Part shown: piece after piece, positions 28,940-37,922 of the stretch | Layout: each line of letters opens with the position of its first letter | Numbering within the stretch: position 1 is the stretch's first letter | Assembly: GCF_014651855.1 (NCBI RefSeq) | Contig: NZ_BMXR01000004.1 | Coordinates: 276,880-340,879, forward strand | Direction of reading: 5' to 3' | Length of the DNA: 64,000 bases | Source: Saccharospirillum salsuginis | GTDB lineage: Bacteria > Pseudomonadota > Gammaproteobacteria > Pseudomonadales > Natronospirillaceae | Notes under the pieces: generated by a model | What the model was told of the DNA's origin: nothing | Database searches by the model: none | What the model saw: the letters and a program-made list of their open reading frames with translations, nothing else | Translations under genes and position numbers: made by a program

Positions 28940-29963
28940 TGAGACCTCCTTTTTGCTCCGGGGCTTGGGTTGTGGGGTGAGATGCGTTGTTCATTGGGAC
29001 ATCCAGCACCATGAGCTGGTAGCGGTTGTCCAACGATTGGTGGAACATCCATTGGCGCGTGGCTGGCGGACACGGCAACCGTTGCCGCCCCAACGCACAC
29101 AGGACGTTCAAACCAGGCCCGGCACTGCCGACGTAACCAAAGCCAAGCACTGCCGGCAGCGATTGGATGCGGTCGAACGGCGAGGGGCAGGGATACTGGT
29201 CAAGCCAACGTTGCCAACGCACTTCGTGCTTTTGACCGGGATCCAGATGAGCAACCAGAGCCTCACTATAGGGATTGAATCCGGTCAATGCGGGCTGTTC
29301 GCGGTCGAGCGGCGTCAGGGCATCGGTATGGATGGTCAGGCGGGGTTTGCCGACACCGGGCTGAGAGTCCAGCCGGACAGCGGTGGCGGCTTCTCCGAGG
29401 ATCAGGCCCGCATCGAAATAGCGGGTGGCAACCCGCCCTGCCAGTTTTTTTACAGTCGATTGGTTAAGCAGAGAGTCAGCGCTGAGCCATATAACGGTCT
29501 GGTTCGGTTCAATCGCCTGCCAGTCTTCGGGCCGGTGCAATGGGAACCAGAGGGCGTGTTCACACCATCCAGCCAGGGCCAATTCTCCGGCCAGTTCCAG
29601 AGTATGGATCAGGTCGGCCCGCAGTCGATCCCAATTCGGTGTCGGGTTGTGACATGAGGCCAGGTTCAGCGCCAGCACGGCATCATCAGGCCAACTGTCG
29701 GCCGTATGCCACAGGCCTGCCAAGGCATCGGCGGCCAATTCCAGGGTGCGATGGTGGCCGTCCGCGCTGGGTGGGCCGAGCGGGCGGGCGAAACACGGCA
29801 GCTCCATGCCCTGAAACCGAACGGTTAACTCGTCGGCCTCATCCAGATCGGGAGCATGAAAGCTGCCTTGCCGAGTGGCCAGGGTGGCATAGGCCCCGAT
29901 AGGAGTCTCTCCGCCCAGTGTTCGACCGTATGCCTCGGTCACGGTATAAATGCGTTCAGGCAT
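28932..29963 (-). CDS. T6SS-associated protein, ketosynthase/thiolase-fold-like
   Basis: A 343-residue cytoplasmic protein found between the DUF2169 and DUF4150 genes. The segment ILGEAATAVRLD and the C-terminal FGYVGSAGPGLNVLCALG resemble the nucleophilic-loop and glycine-rich parts of beta-ketoacyl synthases, but the usual Cys-His-His catalytic set is not evident. It is probably a non-catalytic relative used in effector loading; this is inference. ATG 29963 has AGGAGAG upstream, and the gene overlaps both neighbours by 8 bp. Confidence 0.55.
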   Translation of the reverse strand: MPERIYTVTEAYGRTLGGETPIGAYATLATRQGSFHAPDLDEADELTVRFQGMELPCFARPLGPPSADGHHRTLELAADALAGLWHTADSWPDDAVLALNLASCHNPTPNWDRLRADLIHTLELAGELALAGWCEHALWFPLHRPEDWQAIEPNQTVIWLSADSLLNQSTVKKLAGRVATRYFDAGLILGEAATAVRLDSQPGVGKPRLTIHTDALTPLDREQPALTGFNPYSEALVAHLDPGQKHEVRWQRWLDQYPCPSPFDRIQSLPAVLGFGYVGSAGPGLNVLCALGRQRLPCPPATRQWMFHQSLDNRYQLMVLDVPMNNASHPTTQAPEQKGGLSG

Positions 29964-31017
29964 CGGGGCTCTCCTGTCGGCGCGTGGGCGAGTCATCATC
30001 CAGCTCGACTTCCGCTATATAACGCTCGGGCAGACCGTGGAAGGCATGACGGTACAGAACATGGAACTGCTGGCTTTCGGTCTCCACGATCAGGGTGTCG
30101 GCGGCGAGAGAGAGGCTCTGCTCACTCTCGTCCCTGACGGCCACGGCCAGCCGGGGAATCCGCAGGTCAATCTTCAACGGTTGATGTTCAGGCAGACCTT
30201 TAGTCAAACCGGTCAGCGTCAGAGTGCCGTCCCCTTCCAGCGGCCGGTCGAACCATTGGTCACCCGGGGCGCTGTGATACGCTGTTTCGGGTAGCGGCCC
30301 GTCGTAGGGGTAGTCGCCTCGAGCGGCTTTCTCGTCGTTCATGCCACTGAATGCTTTTTGCCGGGGCTGCCAGTGCGATGGAAGCGGGCCAAACCCCTGG
30401 GGTTCGCGACGTTGGTTGGGGCGGGTCATCAGCCGCTTTGGATTTTCCACTTGGGGCAATGGCATGCCTTTGCTGGCAACGCGGCGTCCGGCACGCCCGA
30501 GATACCCCACCCCGACCGGGTTGGTTGGGCAGGCATCGTCCGGATCGTCTGGGTGATGGCCACCATAAGCGTATTCAAAACGGATAGGCAGATCACTCAA
30601 CTGTTCTGGCTCGGTGGGGGTCGCGCCGAACAGGGTGTTTTTCCACACACGACGACCGATCACGGCCAGTGACTTGTCCCATTGAATGCCGTTGTCCATC
30701 CTGAGTTCGGCGCTCACCTTCACACTGGGGCGCGGACTGGCGCACCAGGCATGGGCGTACAAAAGAATTTCCGAACCGGCCTTGAAGGGAGCGAGGTCAC
30801 TGGCCAATTCGAGAGCACGCCCAACAGCATCATCGTCGGGATATTGGTCCTGTTCACAGAGTGGAGCGCTTTGTTCGAGCGGGGTTACACAGCCATTCTG
30901 ATCGGATTGATAGCTGGCCTTGACCACCAGAACGTGGGCCGATTGACCATCCGCGGTCCACCCCGGGGTTATCGACGCCTGGTAGTACGGATGAGGACGG
31001 GGTTTGATCAGGATCAT
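29956..31017 (-). CDS. DUF2169 T6SS adaptor protein
   Basis: A 353-residue protein with the DUF2169 landmarks HVLVVKASYQSDQNG, WDKSLAVIGRRVWKN, FEYAYGG and NPVGVGYLG. DUF2169 proteins are effector-loading adaptors in PAAR/DUF4150 cassettes. ATG 31017 follows a GGAGG. The gene overlaps the HEAT-like gene upstream by 4 bp and the next gene by 8 bp, indicating one tightly coupled operon. Confidence 0.85.
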   Translation of the reverse strand: MILIKPRPHPYYQASITPGWTADGQSAHVLVVKASYQSDQNGCVTPLEQSAPLCEQDQYPDDDAVGRALELASDLAPFKAGSEILLYAHAWCASPRPSVKVSAELRMDNGIQWDKSLAVIGRRVWKNTLFGATPTEPEQLSDLPIRFEYAYGGHHPDDPDDACPTNPVGVGYLGRAGRRVASKGMPLPQVENPKRLMTRPNQRREPQGFGPLPSHWQPRQKAFSGMNDEKAARGDYPYDGPLPETAYHSAPGDQWFDRPLEGDGTLTLTGLTKGLPEHQPLKIDLRIPRLAVAVRDESEQSLSLAADTLIVETESQQFHVLYRHAFHGLPERYIAEVELDDDSPTRRQESPDA

Positions 31018-32171
31018 ACTGTGGCCTCCCGCAGAGCGCGAACCCGACGCCAGTGGCACTCCGTGTGGCGGGTGAAGACGGTACCGCCGCTGTCCACCCA
31101 GAGGCTAAGCGCGGCCGGTCGCGCCCACTCGCCGAAAAAGAGCCCCAGTTGCGGGCGAAAGGGGCGTTCTGTGTGGTCCTGGCCCAGGCACAACCGCCCT
31201 TGGGGTTGGTGTTGTTGCAGCCAGTGCTGAGCCATTCGAAAATCCGCCAGTACTTGCTTTTTCTTATTCGATGCCGCTGGCAGGCCCAAGTCCGCTCCTG
31301 GTACACGCGACAGCCGTTGCCCGGTCAGACCATACCAGGCGGCTTCTGTTTGCCGGTTGTCGGCGGGATTACGCAGCAGATTGAGACAAAATTCGAGGTG
31401 GGCCGACTGGCCATGCACCGCGAGCCAGAAGGCTGGAATGTGGCCGTCTCGCACACCGAGTTGCAGGACATCGTTATAGTCAGGGTCGCCACTGACCGTG
31501 GCCGCGCACAAAGCGTCGGTCGAGTTGGGGTTGGCGATCAACCAATCCCGCAGCATCGCATGGGCGGCGGTTTTGTCGGTATCGACCAGTCCGCCCAGTA
31601 CTAACCAGAGCAAATCCTCCTGACGATCGGGGTCGGTAAAGCTGTCGCGAATTTCGGACGAAAAATCAGTCCAGTCGGGGCATTCCAGTCGCACCCGGGC
31701 TGCAATCTCACCGAACTGGGCACCTGTCCAGCGCAGGGGACCCGCCAACTGTTCCGGCGAGGTGCTGTCCGGCCAGTAGGTGAGCAAGCGCCAGTACAGG
31801 GTTTCAGATAAGTCTTCATGCTGTAATAACGCCTGGATTACCGGTCGCCAGTGGCAAGCACCGGTAATGTCGATGGCCTTGAGCAAGTCCTCGGCCCAGT
31901 CCGGGACACCCGCCGACATCAGATCGGCTGCTCTTTGTTTTGCTTCGGCCTGGAATCCGGGCTGGAAGGCAAGAAGGCACAGGTTCAGGAGACGGTGCTT
32001 TTCATCGGTGAGGTCCGGTTCCGTCACGGTTTCGGACAGGCCGAGTAAATAGCCATACAGTTTGTGTTCAATGCCCGACAAATGATCGAGCTCGGCAAGA
32101 TGAAATCGGACCAACCGGCGATCGCGAGAACGCAAAGCGCTGTTGGCTCCATCGAGGTGTGGGTGGTTCAT
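31014..32171 (-). CDS. HEAT-repeat-like T6SS accessory protein (TIGR02270 type)
   Basis: A 385-residue soluble protein, rich in Leu, Ala and Trp, with helical repeats such as DWAEDLLKAIDITGACHWRP, AGPLRWTGAQFGEIA and AAHAMLRDWLIANPNSTDAL. Proteins of this kind (TIGR02270) accompany DUF2169 and PAAR-like genes in T6SS cassettes. It probably acts as a scaffold in effector assembly. ATG 32171 is preceded by AGGGATGCC. Confidence 0.65.
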   Translation of the reverse strand: MNHPHLDGANSALRSRDRRLVRFHLAELDHLSGIEHKLYGYLLGLSETVTEPDLTDEKHRLLNLCLLAFQPGFQAEAKQRAADLMSAGVPDWAEDLLKAIDITGACHWRPVIQALLQHEDLSETLYWRLLTYWPDSTSPEQLAGPLRWTGAQFGEIAARVRLECPDWTDFSSEIRDSFTDPDRQEDLLWLVLGGLVDTDKTAAHAMLRDWLIANPNSTDALCAATVSGDPDYNDVLQLGVRDGHIPAFWLAVHGQSAHLEFCLNLLRNPADNRQTEAAWYGLTGQRLSRVPGADLGLPAASNKKKQVLADFRMAQHWLQQHQPQGRLCLGQDHTERPFRPQLGLFFGEWARPAALSLWVDSGGTVFTRHTECHWRRVRALREATV

Positions 32172-32214
32172 GGCATCCCTGATCGCGAAGAAGTGGTCAG
32201 CTTGACCAGGTGGG

Positions 32215-32703
32215 TCAGTTGAGGTGAATCTCTCGTCCTTCGAGAGTACACAAATCGTCGATTTCGGCGTTCAGGTCCCGGCCGGCCAGCGTTAGCCGAC
32301 CTTCGGAGCTGAGTTGTATCCGACCGGCGACAACCTGCACTCCGTCTCGATCAATCAGAAGGCTGTTGGCATCCACCTGGAGCAACAGGCGGTCGATGCC
32401 CTCGGGAAGTTCCCAGCGGGCCGCGTTGCCGTGCAGACGCATCGAAGGAGTCACACAATCGCCGTCGTCTGCGATTACATAGGCGACCCGGGCTGTTCCG
32501 TCCTCCATAACATCGGCCATGACAACATCATGGACGCTCACCAATAGGCGTCCAGCCTTGTCAGAGGGAACCGGGACGGGTTCGCCATCGACGGCTAACA
32601 GGCGGCAGCGCCCGGAATCCGTGGTTTCAAGGACGACGGCCTCGCACCGTTTTTGTACGCTAAGAGACTTTTGGGAAGAAGGAGAGAATGGAATTACGGA
32701 CAT
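32215..32703 (-). CDS. DUF6484-like protein, first gene of the T6SS effector operon
   Basis: A 162-residue beta-rich protein (VEAVVLE-type strands, then GRIQLSSEGRLTLAGRDLNA and LEGREIHLN) resembling the small proteins at the head of DUF2169/PAAR cassettes and the repetitive tail of VgrG. A strong AAGGAG lies 9 bases before ATG 32703. The 228 bp upstream, to the wax synthase stop, should contain the operon promoter, but I could not pick a convincing -35/-10 pair. Confidence 0.6.
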   Translation of the reverse strand: MSVIPFSPSSQKSLSVQKRCEAVVLETTDSGRCRLLAVDGEPVPVPSDKAGRLLVSVHDVVMADVMEDGTARVAYVIADDGDCVTPSMRLHGNAARWELPEGIDRLLLQVDANSLLIDRDGVQVVAGRIQLSSEGRLTLAGRDLNAEIDDLCTLEGREIHLN

Positions 32704-32931
32704 AACGGTTTGCTCCTTTTTCGTTATGGGTACTGCAATATTCCCTGTGCGGCGAGCCCGGCTCCCTGTTTCCTGAACCGCCCCACCCTGGATGGCAAAT
32801 TAAAACGGGTGAAATCTACCCTAAAAAAGACTCCTCTGGGAACATCTCATATCGATTTTCAGTCGCTGGTTCATGTTTTTGTGAGGGCTGTCACTCTATT
32901 GAGATGTTTGGCTTTTACTCGTATTTACCGG

Positions 32932-34317
32932 TCAATCCGCACTCATCAGAGTCGCCAGAACGAGCTGTTCGAACTGCTGGGCAAACCGATTCACGATGTC
33001 CTCCGGGTCCGGCACCAGCTTGGCATCCGTGGCGACGCCGAACAGCACCTTGTCGTTGTAACTCAGTATGCTCACGCCCATGGCGATTTCGCCGCTTTGC
33101 GGTACCCAGAACATGACCTCGTCGACTTCCGACTCGCCCATGTACAGCGGGTATGGCGGCCCCGGGACATTGGTCATCACGGCGCTGGCCTTGGCCGCCA
33201 GCATGCCCAGAACGGTTTCCTGAAGGATCGTCGGGCCCACACCCACGGTGCCGAGCAGTCCATAGGCGAAAACCGGCTCCACTGAGTCGCGCAATTGCGC
33301 CATGCGTCGTTTGACCTCGAACACACGTTCAAGCGGATGCTGGATGCCGATCGGCAGTTCCAGAAACACGAGGCCGAATTTATTGCCCAGGCCAAAGTCG
33401 CCCTGCGGACGCAGGTTGACCGGCACCAGGGCCCGTACATTGACCCGATCCACCGAATCGCCCTGCTCCACCAGATACTCGCGCAACGCACCGGACACGC
33501 TGGACAACAAGACATCGTTTACGGAGCAATTCAGCGTTTTGCCGATGGCCCTGACCTCCTTCAGCGGAATGGGCTCCATCCAGGCAAGCCGCTTGTTGAC
33601 GCCGGGTTTGCCCTTGAACCGTGTGGGCGAATCCGCCGGCATGGTGGCCAACTTGGTGCCTTCGGCCGCGTAGCGGGCGCCGGTGCGGGCGTATTCCATC
33701 GAGGATTTGACCGGGTTGCGCATCAACGCCAGACCACCGCGCAGAACACCGGCGCCCAGTTTGGCGGTGCTGTTGAACAGCCCCGAGACCGGGGCGACCA
33801 GGGAATAGAAGAGATCTTCGTGGTCTTCCGTCCGATGGGGTAACACCGTTGGCGACGCCGTCATGGGGTGGGTGTCGGTCAGCGACAACAGCACCCGCAT
33901 CAAGGCGATGCCGTCGGCATAGCAATGGTGAATGCGCACGATGACGGCCGAGCCGCCGTTATACCGTTCGACCAGATGGAATTGCCACATCGGTTTTGTT
34001 GAATCGAGCGGCGTGCTCATCAAATCGCTGGCCAGGTCCATCAACTCCGCCCGGCCATGCTCGCCGGGCAGCGCGACGCGGTGCACATGCCGCTCGATGG
34101 CAAAATGCGAGTCGTTCTCCCAGTACGCGGTATTGCCGGAGAGTACCGGCCGTTGACGGAAGCGTTTAAACGCCAGGAAACGGTCTTCCACCCGGTTGCG
34201 CAGAGTCTCGAAGGGCAGCGGGTCGTGCAGCATGATCAACCCGGTGATCATCATCAGATTGGTGGGCCGATCCATACGCAACCAGGCAGTATCGACATTG
34301 GACATCCGTTCGCGCAT
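32932..34317 (-). CDS. Wax ester synthase/acyl-CoA:diacylglycerol acyltransferase (WS/DGAT)
   Basis: Joins fatty alcohol or diacylglycerol to acyl-CoA, giving wax ester or triacylglycerol at the membrane. A 461-residue protein of the usual length, with the catalytic HHxxxDG motif at His130-Gly136 (HHCYADG), the PMWQF motif near residue 109, NDVLLSSVSGALREYL and the C-terminal VMTNVPGPPYPLY. ATG 34317 has GGAGGG upstream; an ATG six codons earlier is possible. With the alcohol-forming reductase at 1067 it completes the wax ester pathway in the same window. Confidence 0.93.
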   Translation of the reverse strand: MRERMSNVDTAWLRMDRPTNLMMITGLIMLHDPLPFETLRNRVEDRFLAFKRFRQRPVLSGNTAYWENDSHFAIERHVHRVALPGEHGRAELMDLASDLMSTPLDSTKPMWQFHLVERYNGGSAVIVRIHHCYADGIALMRVLLSLTDTHPMTASPTVLPHRTEDHEDLFYSLVAPVSGLFNSTAKLGAGVLRGGLALMRNPVKSSMEYARTGARYAAEGTKLATMPADSPTRFKGKPGVNKRLAWMEPIPLKEVRAIGKTLNCSVNDVLLSSVSGALREYLVEQGDSVDRVNVRALVPVNLRPQGDFGLGNKFGLVFLELPIGIQHPLERVFEVKRRMAQLRDSVEPVFAYGLLGTVGVGPTILQETVLGMLAAKASAVMTNVPGPPYPLYMGESEVDEVMFWVPQSGEIAMGVSILSYNDKVLFGVATDAKLVPDPEDIVNRFAQQFEQLVLATLMSAD

Positions 34318-34462
34318 TGAGCCATTCCCTCCCACGCGAGAAGCACACAGCGGTCAAGCCTTAACGCTACTCCCGCTCTCTCCCAGCGATGCTGACCTGG
34401 ATCAAGCGGCCGAACGGTTTTTGATTCGCCGTTCTCCGGATCATGCGTCAGGCTCTATTTTG

Positions 34463-34477
34463 TCTACAGCGTAGACG
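34463..34477. promoter_or_regulatory. Palindrome upstream of the wax ester synthase
   Basis: GTCTAC-AGC-GTAGAC, a perfect 6-bp inverted repeat with a 3-base centre, 146 bp before the WS/DGAT start and 33 bp past the ROK gene stop. An operator is possible. No second copy was found near the other lipid genes. Confidence 0.3.
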
Positions 34478-34509
34478 TTATGAGCCATTCCCGCCCGCTA
34501 CATTGGCGA

Positions 34510-35580
34510 TCAGGCTGGCTCGGTCATGCCCAAATGCCGCAGAGCCGCCTGATGGGCACCTATGGACACCCCAACCAGAGGTCCGTCCGATCGCATCCCG
34601 CTGGGTTCAATGCTCACCGGGCGCGGTGTACGGGCTTCAATAACCGCCTTTAGGCGGTTGAATGCATCCGATGCGTCCACTCGAGGCCCACCCAGCACCA
34701 CCAGAGCCGGGTTCAACAGCACCGTGGCCATCGCGATGGCGTGACCAACCGAAGTCAGTGTTAAGTCATCCCAGGGTTGGCCGGCCTGGCGGTTGGTCAG
34801 GCTCAACAGCGTCTCACCGTCGGGTGTCTGTACATAACCGATCTCTCCCGCCAGCCCTTCATTGCCGCGCTGCAACCGGCCGGACTGGTAGAGCCCGGCG
34901 CCGATGCCCTGCCCCAGATAGACGTACAGAAAGTCATCCGCATCACGGGCGCAGCCCAACGCCTTCTCAGCCAGTGTGGCCCAATTCACGTCGTTGTCGA
35001 GCGTGACGGGATAGCCGGCGGTATCGAAGTCCTTCAATAGGTTCAAGTCATGCCCGACGGGAAACGGTGAATCCGGCAGTGGCACCACCTCCCCGGTCTT
35101 CGGATCCACAGGGTCCGCCACCGAAAAGCCAAGCGACAACAGCTCGGTACCGGTCTGTTCTCGGCCCAGCGCGATCATTTTATGGACCAGCGCCACCAGA
35201 TCGTCCGGCGACCCGGCTGTCGCCAGCGGCACCTCGTGCCGCCAGACTTCACCGGCTTTAAGATCCAGCGCTCGGGCCTGCAGCCGCCCGCTTTCCAGGG
35301 CGATGCCGAGGCTGTGGCCCCGTTCCGCGTTGATGTCGTACAGCACCCCGCTGCGCCCCTGATGCCCTTGAGTGCGCCGACTTGTCTCAACAATCAGCGA
35401 CTGAGCCAGAAGCCGCTGCGCGGATTCGGAGATGGTCGGTTTGGAAATCCCTGTCGCCTGAGCGATGGCGGCCCGGGACATGGGGCCCTGTTCGAGCAGG
35501 CAACGGAAGAACCGCCGGTCGGTCATCGTCGCCAGTTCACTGGGTCGGGGGAGTCGTCGCCGGGTATCCGGACGGGCCAT
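34510..35580 (-). CDS. ROK-family transcriptional regulator
   Basis: A 356-residue NagC/XylR-type repressor. An N-terminal winged HTH (PMSRAAIAQATGISKPTISE, residues ~33-53) is followed by a ROK sugar-kinase fold: LDNDVNWATLAEKALG, YLGQGIGAGLYQSG and GNEGLAGEIGYVQTPDGETL. The zinc-binding Cys cluster of catalytic ROK kinases is absent, fitting a regulator. AGGAGA precedes ATG 35580. It is divergent from the DUF1479 gene and probably controls it. Confidence 0.85.
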   Translation of the reverse strand: MARPDTRRRLPRPSELATMTDRRFFRCLLEQGPMSRAAIAQATGISKPTISESAQRLLAQSLIVETSRRTQGHQGRSGVLYDINAERGHSLGIALESGRLQARALDLKAGEVWRHEVPLATAGSPDDLVALVHKMIALGREQTGTELLSLGFSVADPVDPKTGEVVPLPDSPFPVGHDLNLLKDFDTAGYPVTLDNDVNWATLAEKALGCARDADDFLYVYLGQGIGAGLYQSGRLQRGNEGLAGEIGYVQTPDGETLLSLTNRQAGQPWDDLTLTSVGHAIAMATVLLNPALVVLGGPRVDASDAFNRLKAVIEARTPRPVSIEPSGMRSDGPLVGVSIGAHQAALRHLGMTEPA

Positions 35581-35696
35581 CGGTTCTCCTAACGTAACTA
35601 AACGTAACTTTTTGCGTGGAAGGCTTTACCTCTACGAGCGATCAGCATACCTTTTCACTATTAGTTAGGAAAGCTTACTTACCTGAGGTGATCGAC
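35581..35696. promoter_or_regulatory. Divergent control region between ROK regulator and DUF1479 gene
   Basis: Contains a direct repeat of ACGTAACT (CTAACGTAACTAAACGTAACT, 35589-35609) near the ROK start and a TTAGTTAGGAAAGCTTACTT element (35661-35680) whose halves are imperfectly inverted around AAGCTT. ROK repressors often bind such T/A-rich repeats. These are candidate operators only. Confidence 0.4.
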
Positions 35697-36953
35697 ATGA
35701 CCGACACTCCTTTTTCCGCGACCCTACCCGACGATGTACCCGAAGCGATTCGCGCCATGAAACGCCAGTTGCGCGATCAGATCGGGGACGTCCAGGCGCT
35801 GTTCGACGAGGTCAGTGCCTTTATCACGTCCGAAATCGAGGATATAGAAGCCCGCAAGGCCCGGGGTGAGCCCGTCTGGCCGGTGATCGACTATGCGGAT
35901 ATCGAAGCCGGTCGCGTAACCGACGAAGAGATTCGACTGTTGCATCGCCGGGGCTGTGCGGTGATCAAGGGGCATTTTCCGGCAGAAACCGCTCGAAACT
36001 GGGACCGGCAACTGGTCGACTACGTCGAGCGCAACGACTTTGACAACCAATACTGCGGCCCGGGCGATGACTTCTTCGGCACGCTCGCCGCTTCCCGACC
36101 AGAGATTTACCCCATTTACTGGTCACCCCCGCAGATGGAAGCCCGTCAGAGCGAGCGCATGGCGGCGGTTCAGGTGTTCCTGAACCGGCTCTGGAAGCAT
36201 GAATCGAACGGACAAACCTGGTTCGACCCGACGCAAAACTGCATCTACCCGGACCGCATCCGCCGCCGACCACCGGGCACCACCTCCAAGGGCCTCGGCG
36301 CCCACACCGACTCCGGCGCACTGGAACGATGGCTGTTGCCGGCCTACCAGAAGGTGTTCCGGCACCTCTACAACGGCGATTTCAGCCAATACGACCCCTG
36401 GGACGCCGCCTACCGGACCGAGGTCAACGAATACGCCGGCGGCACCACCCTGTGTTCCTCGTTTCGAACCTTTCAGGGGTGGACGGCCCTGTCGGACATG
36501 AAACACGACCAGGGCGTGCTGTTCACCATTCCGATTCCGGCCGCCATGGCGTACATACTGCTGCGGCCACTGCTGGACGACGTCCCCGAGGACGAACTGT
36601 GTGGCGTCAGCCCGCGTCGAGTGCTGCCAGTGAGCGAGCAATGGCACCCTCTGTTGATGCGCGGCAAGACCACCATCCCGGATGTAGTAGCGGGCGATTC
36701 TGTCTGGTGGCACTGTGATGTAATACACGGGGTGGACCCGGTGGAAGATCAGCAAGGCTGGGGAAACGTCATGTACATTCCCGCCAGCCCCTGGTGCGAG
36801 AAAAACGTCCAGTATGCACGTCAGTGCAAGGAACGCTTCGAGCGGGGCGAGTCGCCGGACGACTTCCCGGCGGAACACTATGAAACTGAATGGGAAGGGA
36901 GATTCAGGAGCAGCGATTTAAATACCAATGGAATTCGCTCATTTGGTATCTAA
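35697..36953 (+). CDS. DUF1479 (YbiU-like) non-haem iron [13 protein letters not shown] protein
   Basis: A 418-residue protein of the DUF1479 family, a double-stranded beta-helix fold related to 2-oxoglutarate/Fe(II) oxygenases. Candidate iron ligands are His and Asp in GLGAHTDSGALERWL and the distal His in WWHCDVIHGVDP. The substrate is unknown. ATG 35697 has GAGGTG upstream; a longer ORF begins at 35616. It is divergent from the ROK regulator, so a sugar-linked inducer is plausible. Its last 15 bp overlap the convergent small membrane gene. Confidence 0.82.
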   Translation: MTDTPFSATLPDDVPEAIRAMKRQLRDQIGDVQALFDEVSAFITSEIEDIEARKARGEPVWPVIDYADIEAGRVTDEEIRLLHRRGCAVIKGHFPAETARNWDRQLVDYVERNDFDNQYCGPGDDFFGTLAASRPEIYPIYWSPPQMEARQSERMAAVQVFLNRLWKHESNGQTWFDPTQNCIYPDRIRRRPPGTTSKGLGAHTDSGALERWLLPAYQKVFRHLYNGDFSQYDPWDAAYRTEVNEYAGGTTLCSSFRTFQGWTALSDMKHDQGVLFTIPIPAAMAYILLRPLLDDVPEDELCGVSPRRVLPVSEQWHPLLMRGKTTIPDVVAGDSVWWHCDVIHGVDPVEDQQGWGNVMYIPASPWCEKNVQYARQCKERFERGESPDDFPAEHYETEWEGRFRSSDLNTNGIRSFGI

Positions 36954-37307
36954 CTCAGACTCTGTTGATTTATCTTGGGTTTGGGGATATCGATTACGCC
37001 GATATTCCCAAATTCTCGCACAGTTCATAGCAAATATGGACATTATTGCGAGTGCATAAAGGGTTAACAAGGCGATGGCAGAAAGTTCACCACCAACAAT
37101 TGCTACGGTTTTCAATTCCAGAACGGAGACCATTATCTCTGCCCCGACGACAACCAGCAGTGCGATGGCTATTGAAAATAAATGCTGCCTCCAACCACGG
37201 GGCGCGATCCACATGTATAGTTTCTTGTAAGGGAGAATAAACCACGCCGATAAAAATCCAGCTGAGATAATCATCAGCTGGAATATAAGCACTGGATCGT
37301 CGAACAT
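36939..37307 (-). CDS. Small membrane protein of unknown function
   Basis: A 122-residue protein with three or four transmembrane segments (LIFQLMIISAGFLSAWFIL, HLFSIAIALLVVVGAEIMV, ELSAIALLTLYALAIMSIFA) and a charged C-terminal tail. Base composition is more A+T-rich than its neighbours, which may indicate recent acquisition. The ribosome-binding site is weak. No family recognised. Confidence 0.45.
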   Translation of the reverse strand: MFDDPVLIFQLMIISAGFLSAWFILPYKKLYMWIAPRGWRQHLFSIAIALLVVVGAEIMVSVLELKTVAIVGGELSAIALLTLYALAIMSIFAMNCARIWEYRRNRYPQTQDKSTESELDTK

Positions 37308-37381
37308 AGCTTAATACTGCTCTATATAGGGACAATTCATGATTATACCTTAACGGGTTAATCCTGAATGTTCCAATCAGA

Positions 37382-37840
37382 TTAAAGCGAACGCCCCTGA
37401 TCCACCTGCTGCGCCAGCAGCATGGCTTCGTGTTCTTCCATTTCCAGCAATGACTTCATTACCTCATGGGCATCGGCAGTTTCGGCCTTGCCAATCAGGC
37501 TCTTGTAGAGGTCGATGACCTGATCGTGGTAGTCGAACACCTCTTTGCAGATGCCTTCGTAGTCGAGCTGGCTGTAGGCCACGCTGCAGGTACGGTGCGA
37601 GGTAACCGGGCCGTTGGCCAGGTAGTCGTAGACCCGGGTGTTGAGGGTGTTCTCGCTGGTCTGACGTTCGTAGGCCTCGACCACCTTTTCCAGCCGGTCT
37701 TCGTGATCGGCCAGGTATTCGAGCAGTGCCTTTGCCTTTTCGTCCTTCTGTTGGTCCATGCTCTCGCGCATGCAACGCGCCAAGTGGTGGTGCAGCTCCC
37801 GGCTCCAGTCGATGAGGTCCTGAAAGCTTTTGATATCCAT
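37382..37840 (-). CDS. Ferritin-like/rubrerythrin-like helical protein
   Basis: A 152-residue all-helical protein with metal-ligand-like residues spaced as in ferritin-like bundles: ELHHHLARC, DHEDRLEKVVEAYE, YHDQVIDLY and EMEEHEAMLLAQQ. No signal peptide. Metal binding and function are inference. It lies downstream of nuoN on the same strand, separated from it by a hairpin. Confidence 0.5.
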   Translation of the reverse strand: MDIKSFQDLIDWSRELHHHLARCMRESMDQQKDEKAKALLEYLADHEDRLEKVVEAYERQTSENTLNTRVYDYLANGPVTSHRTCSVAYSQLDYEGICKEVFDYHDQVIDLYKSLIGKAETADAHEVMKSLLEMEEHEAMLLAQQVDQGRSL

Positions 37841-37899
37841 TAGGTTTCCCCTGTTCAGCAGGCTTTGTCCCTGTCTATGCGAGCCAAACAGAGGATTTC

Positions 37900-37922
37900 A
37901 ACCGGGTGGAAAATCCCGGGTT
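37900..37922 (-). terminator. Possible terminator at the end of the nuo operon
   Basis: AACCGGG and CCCGGGTT form a stem around an A/T-rich loop, overlapping the nuoN stop codon. There is no clear T-run on the minus strand, so termination is tentative. Confidence 0.35.
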
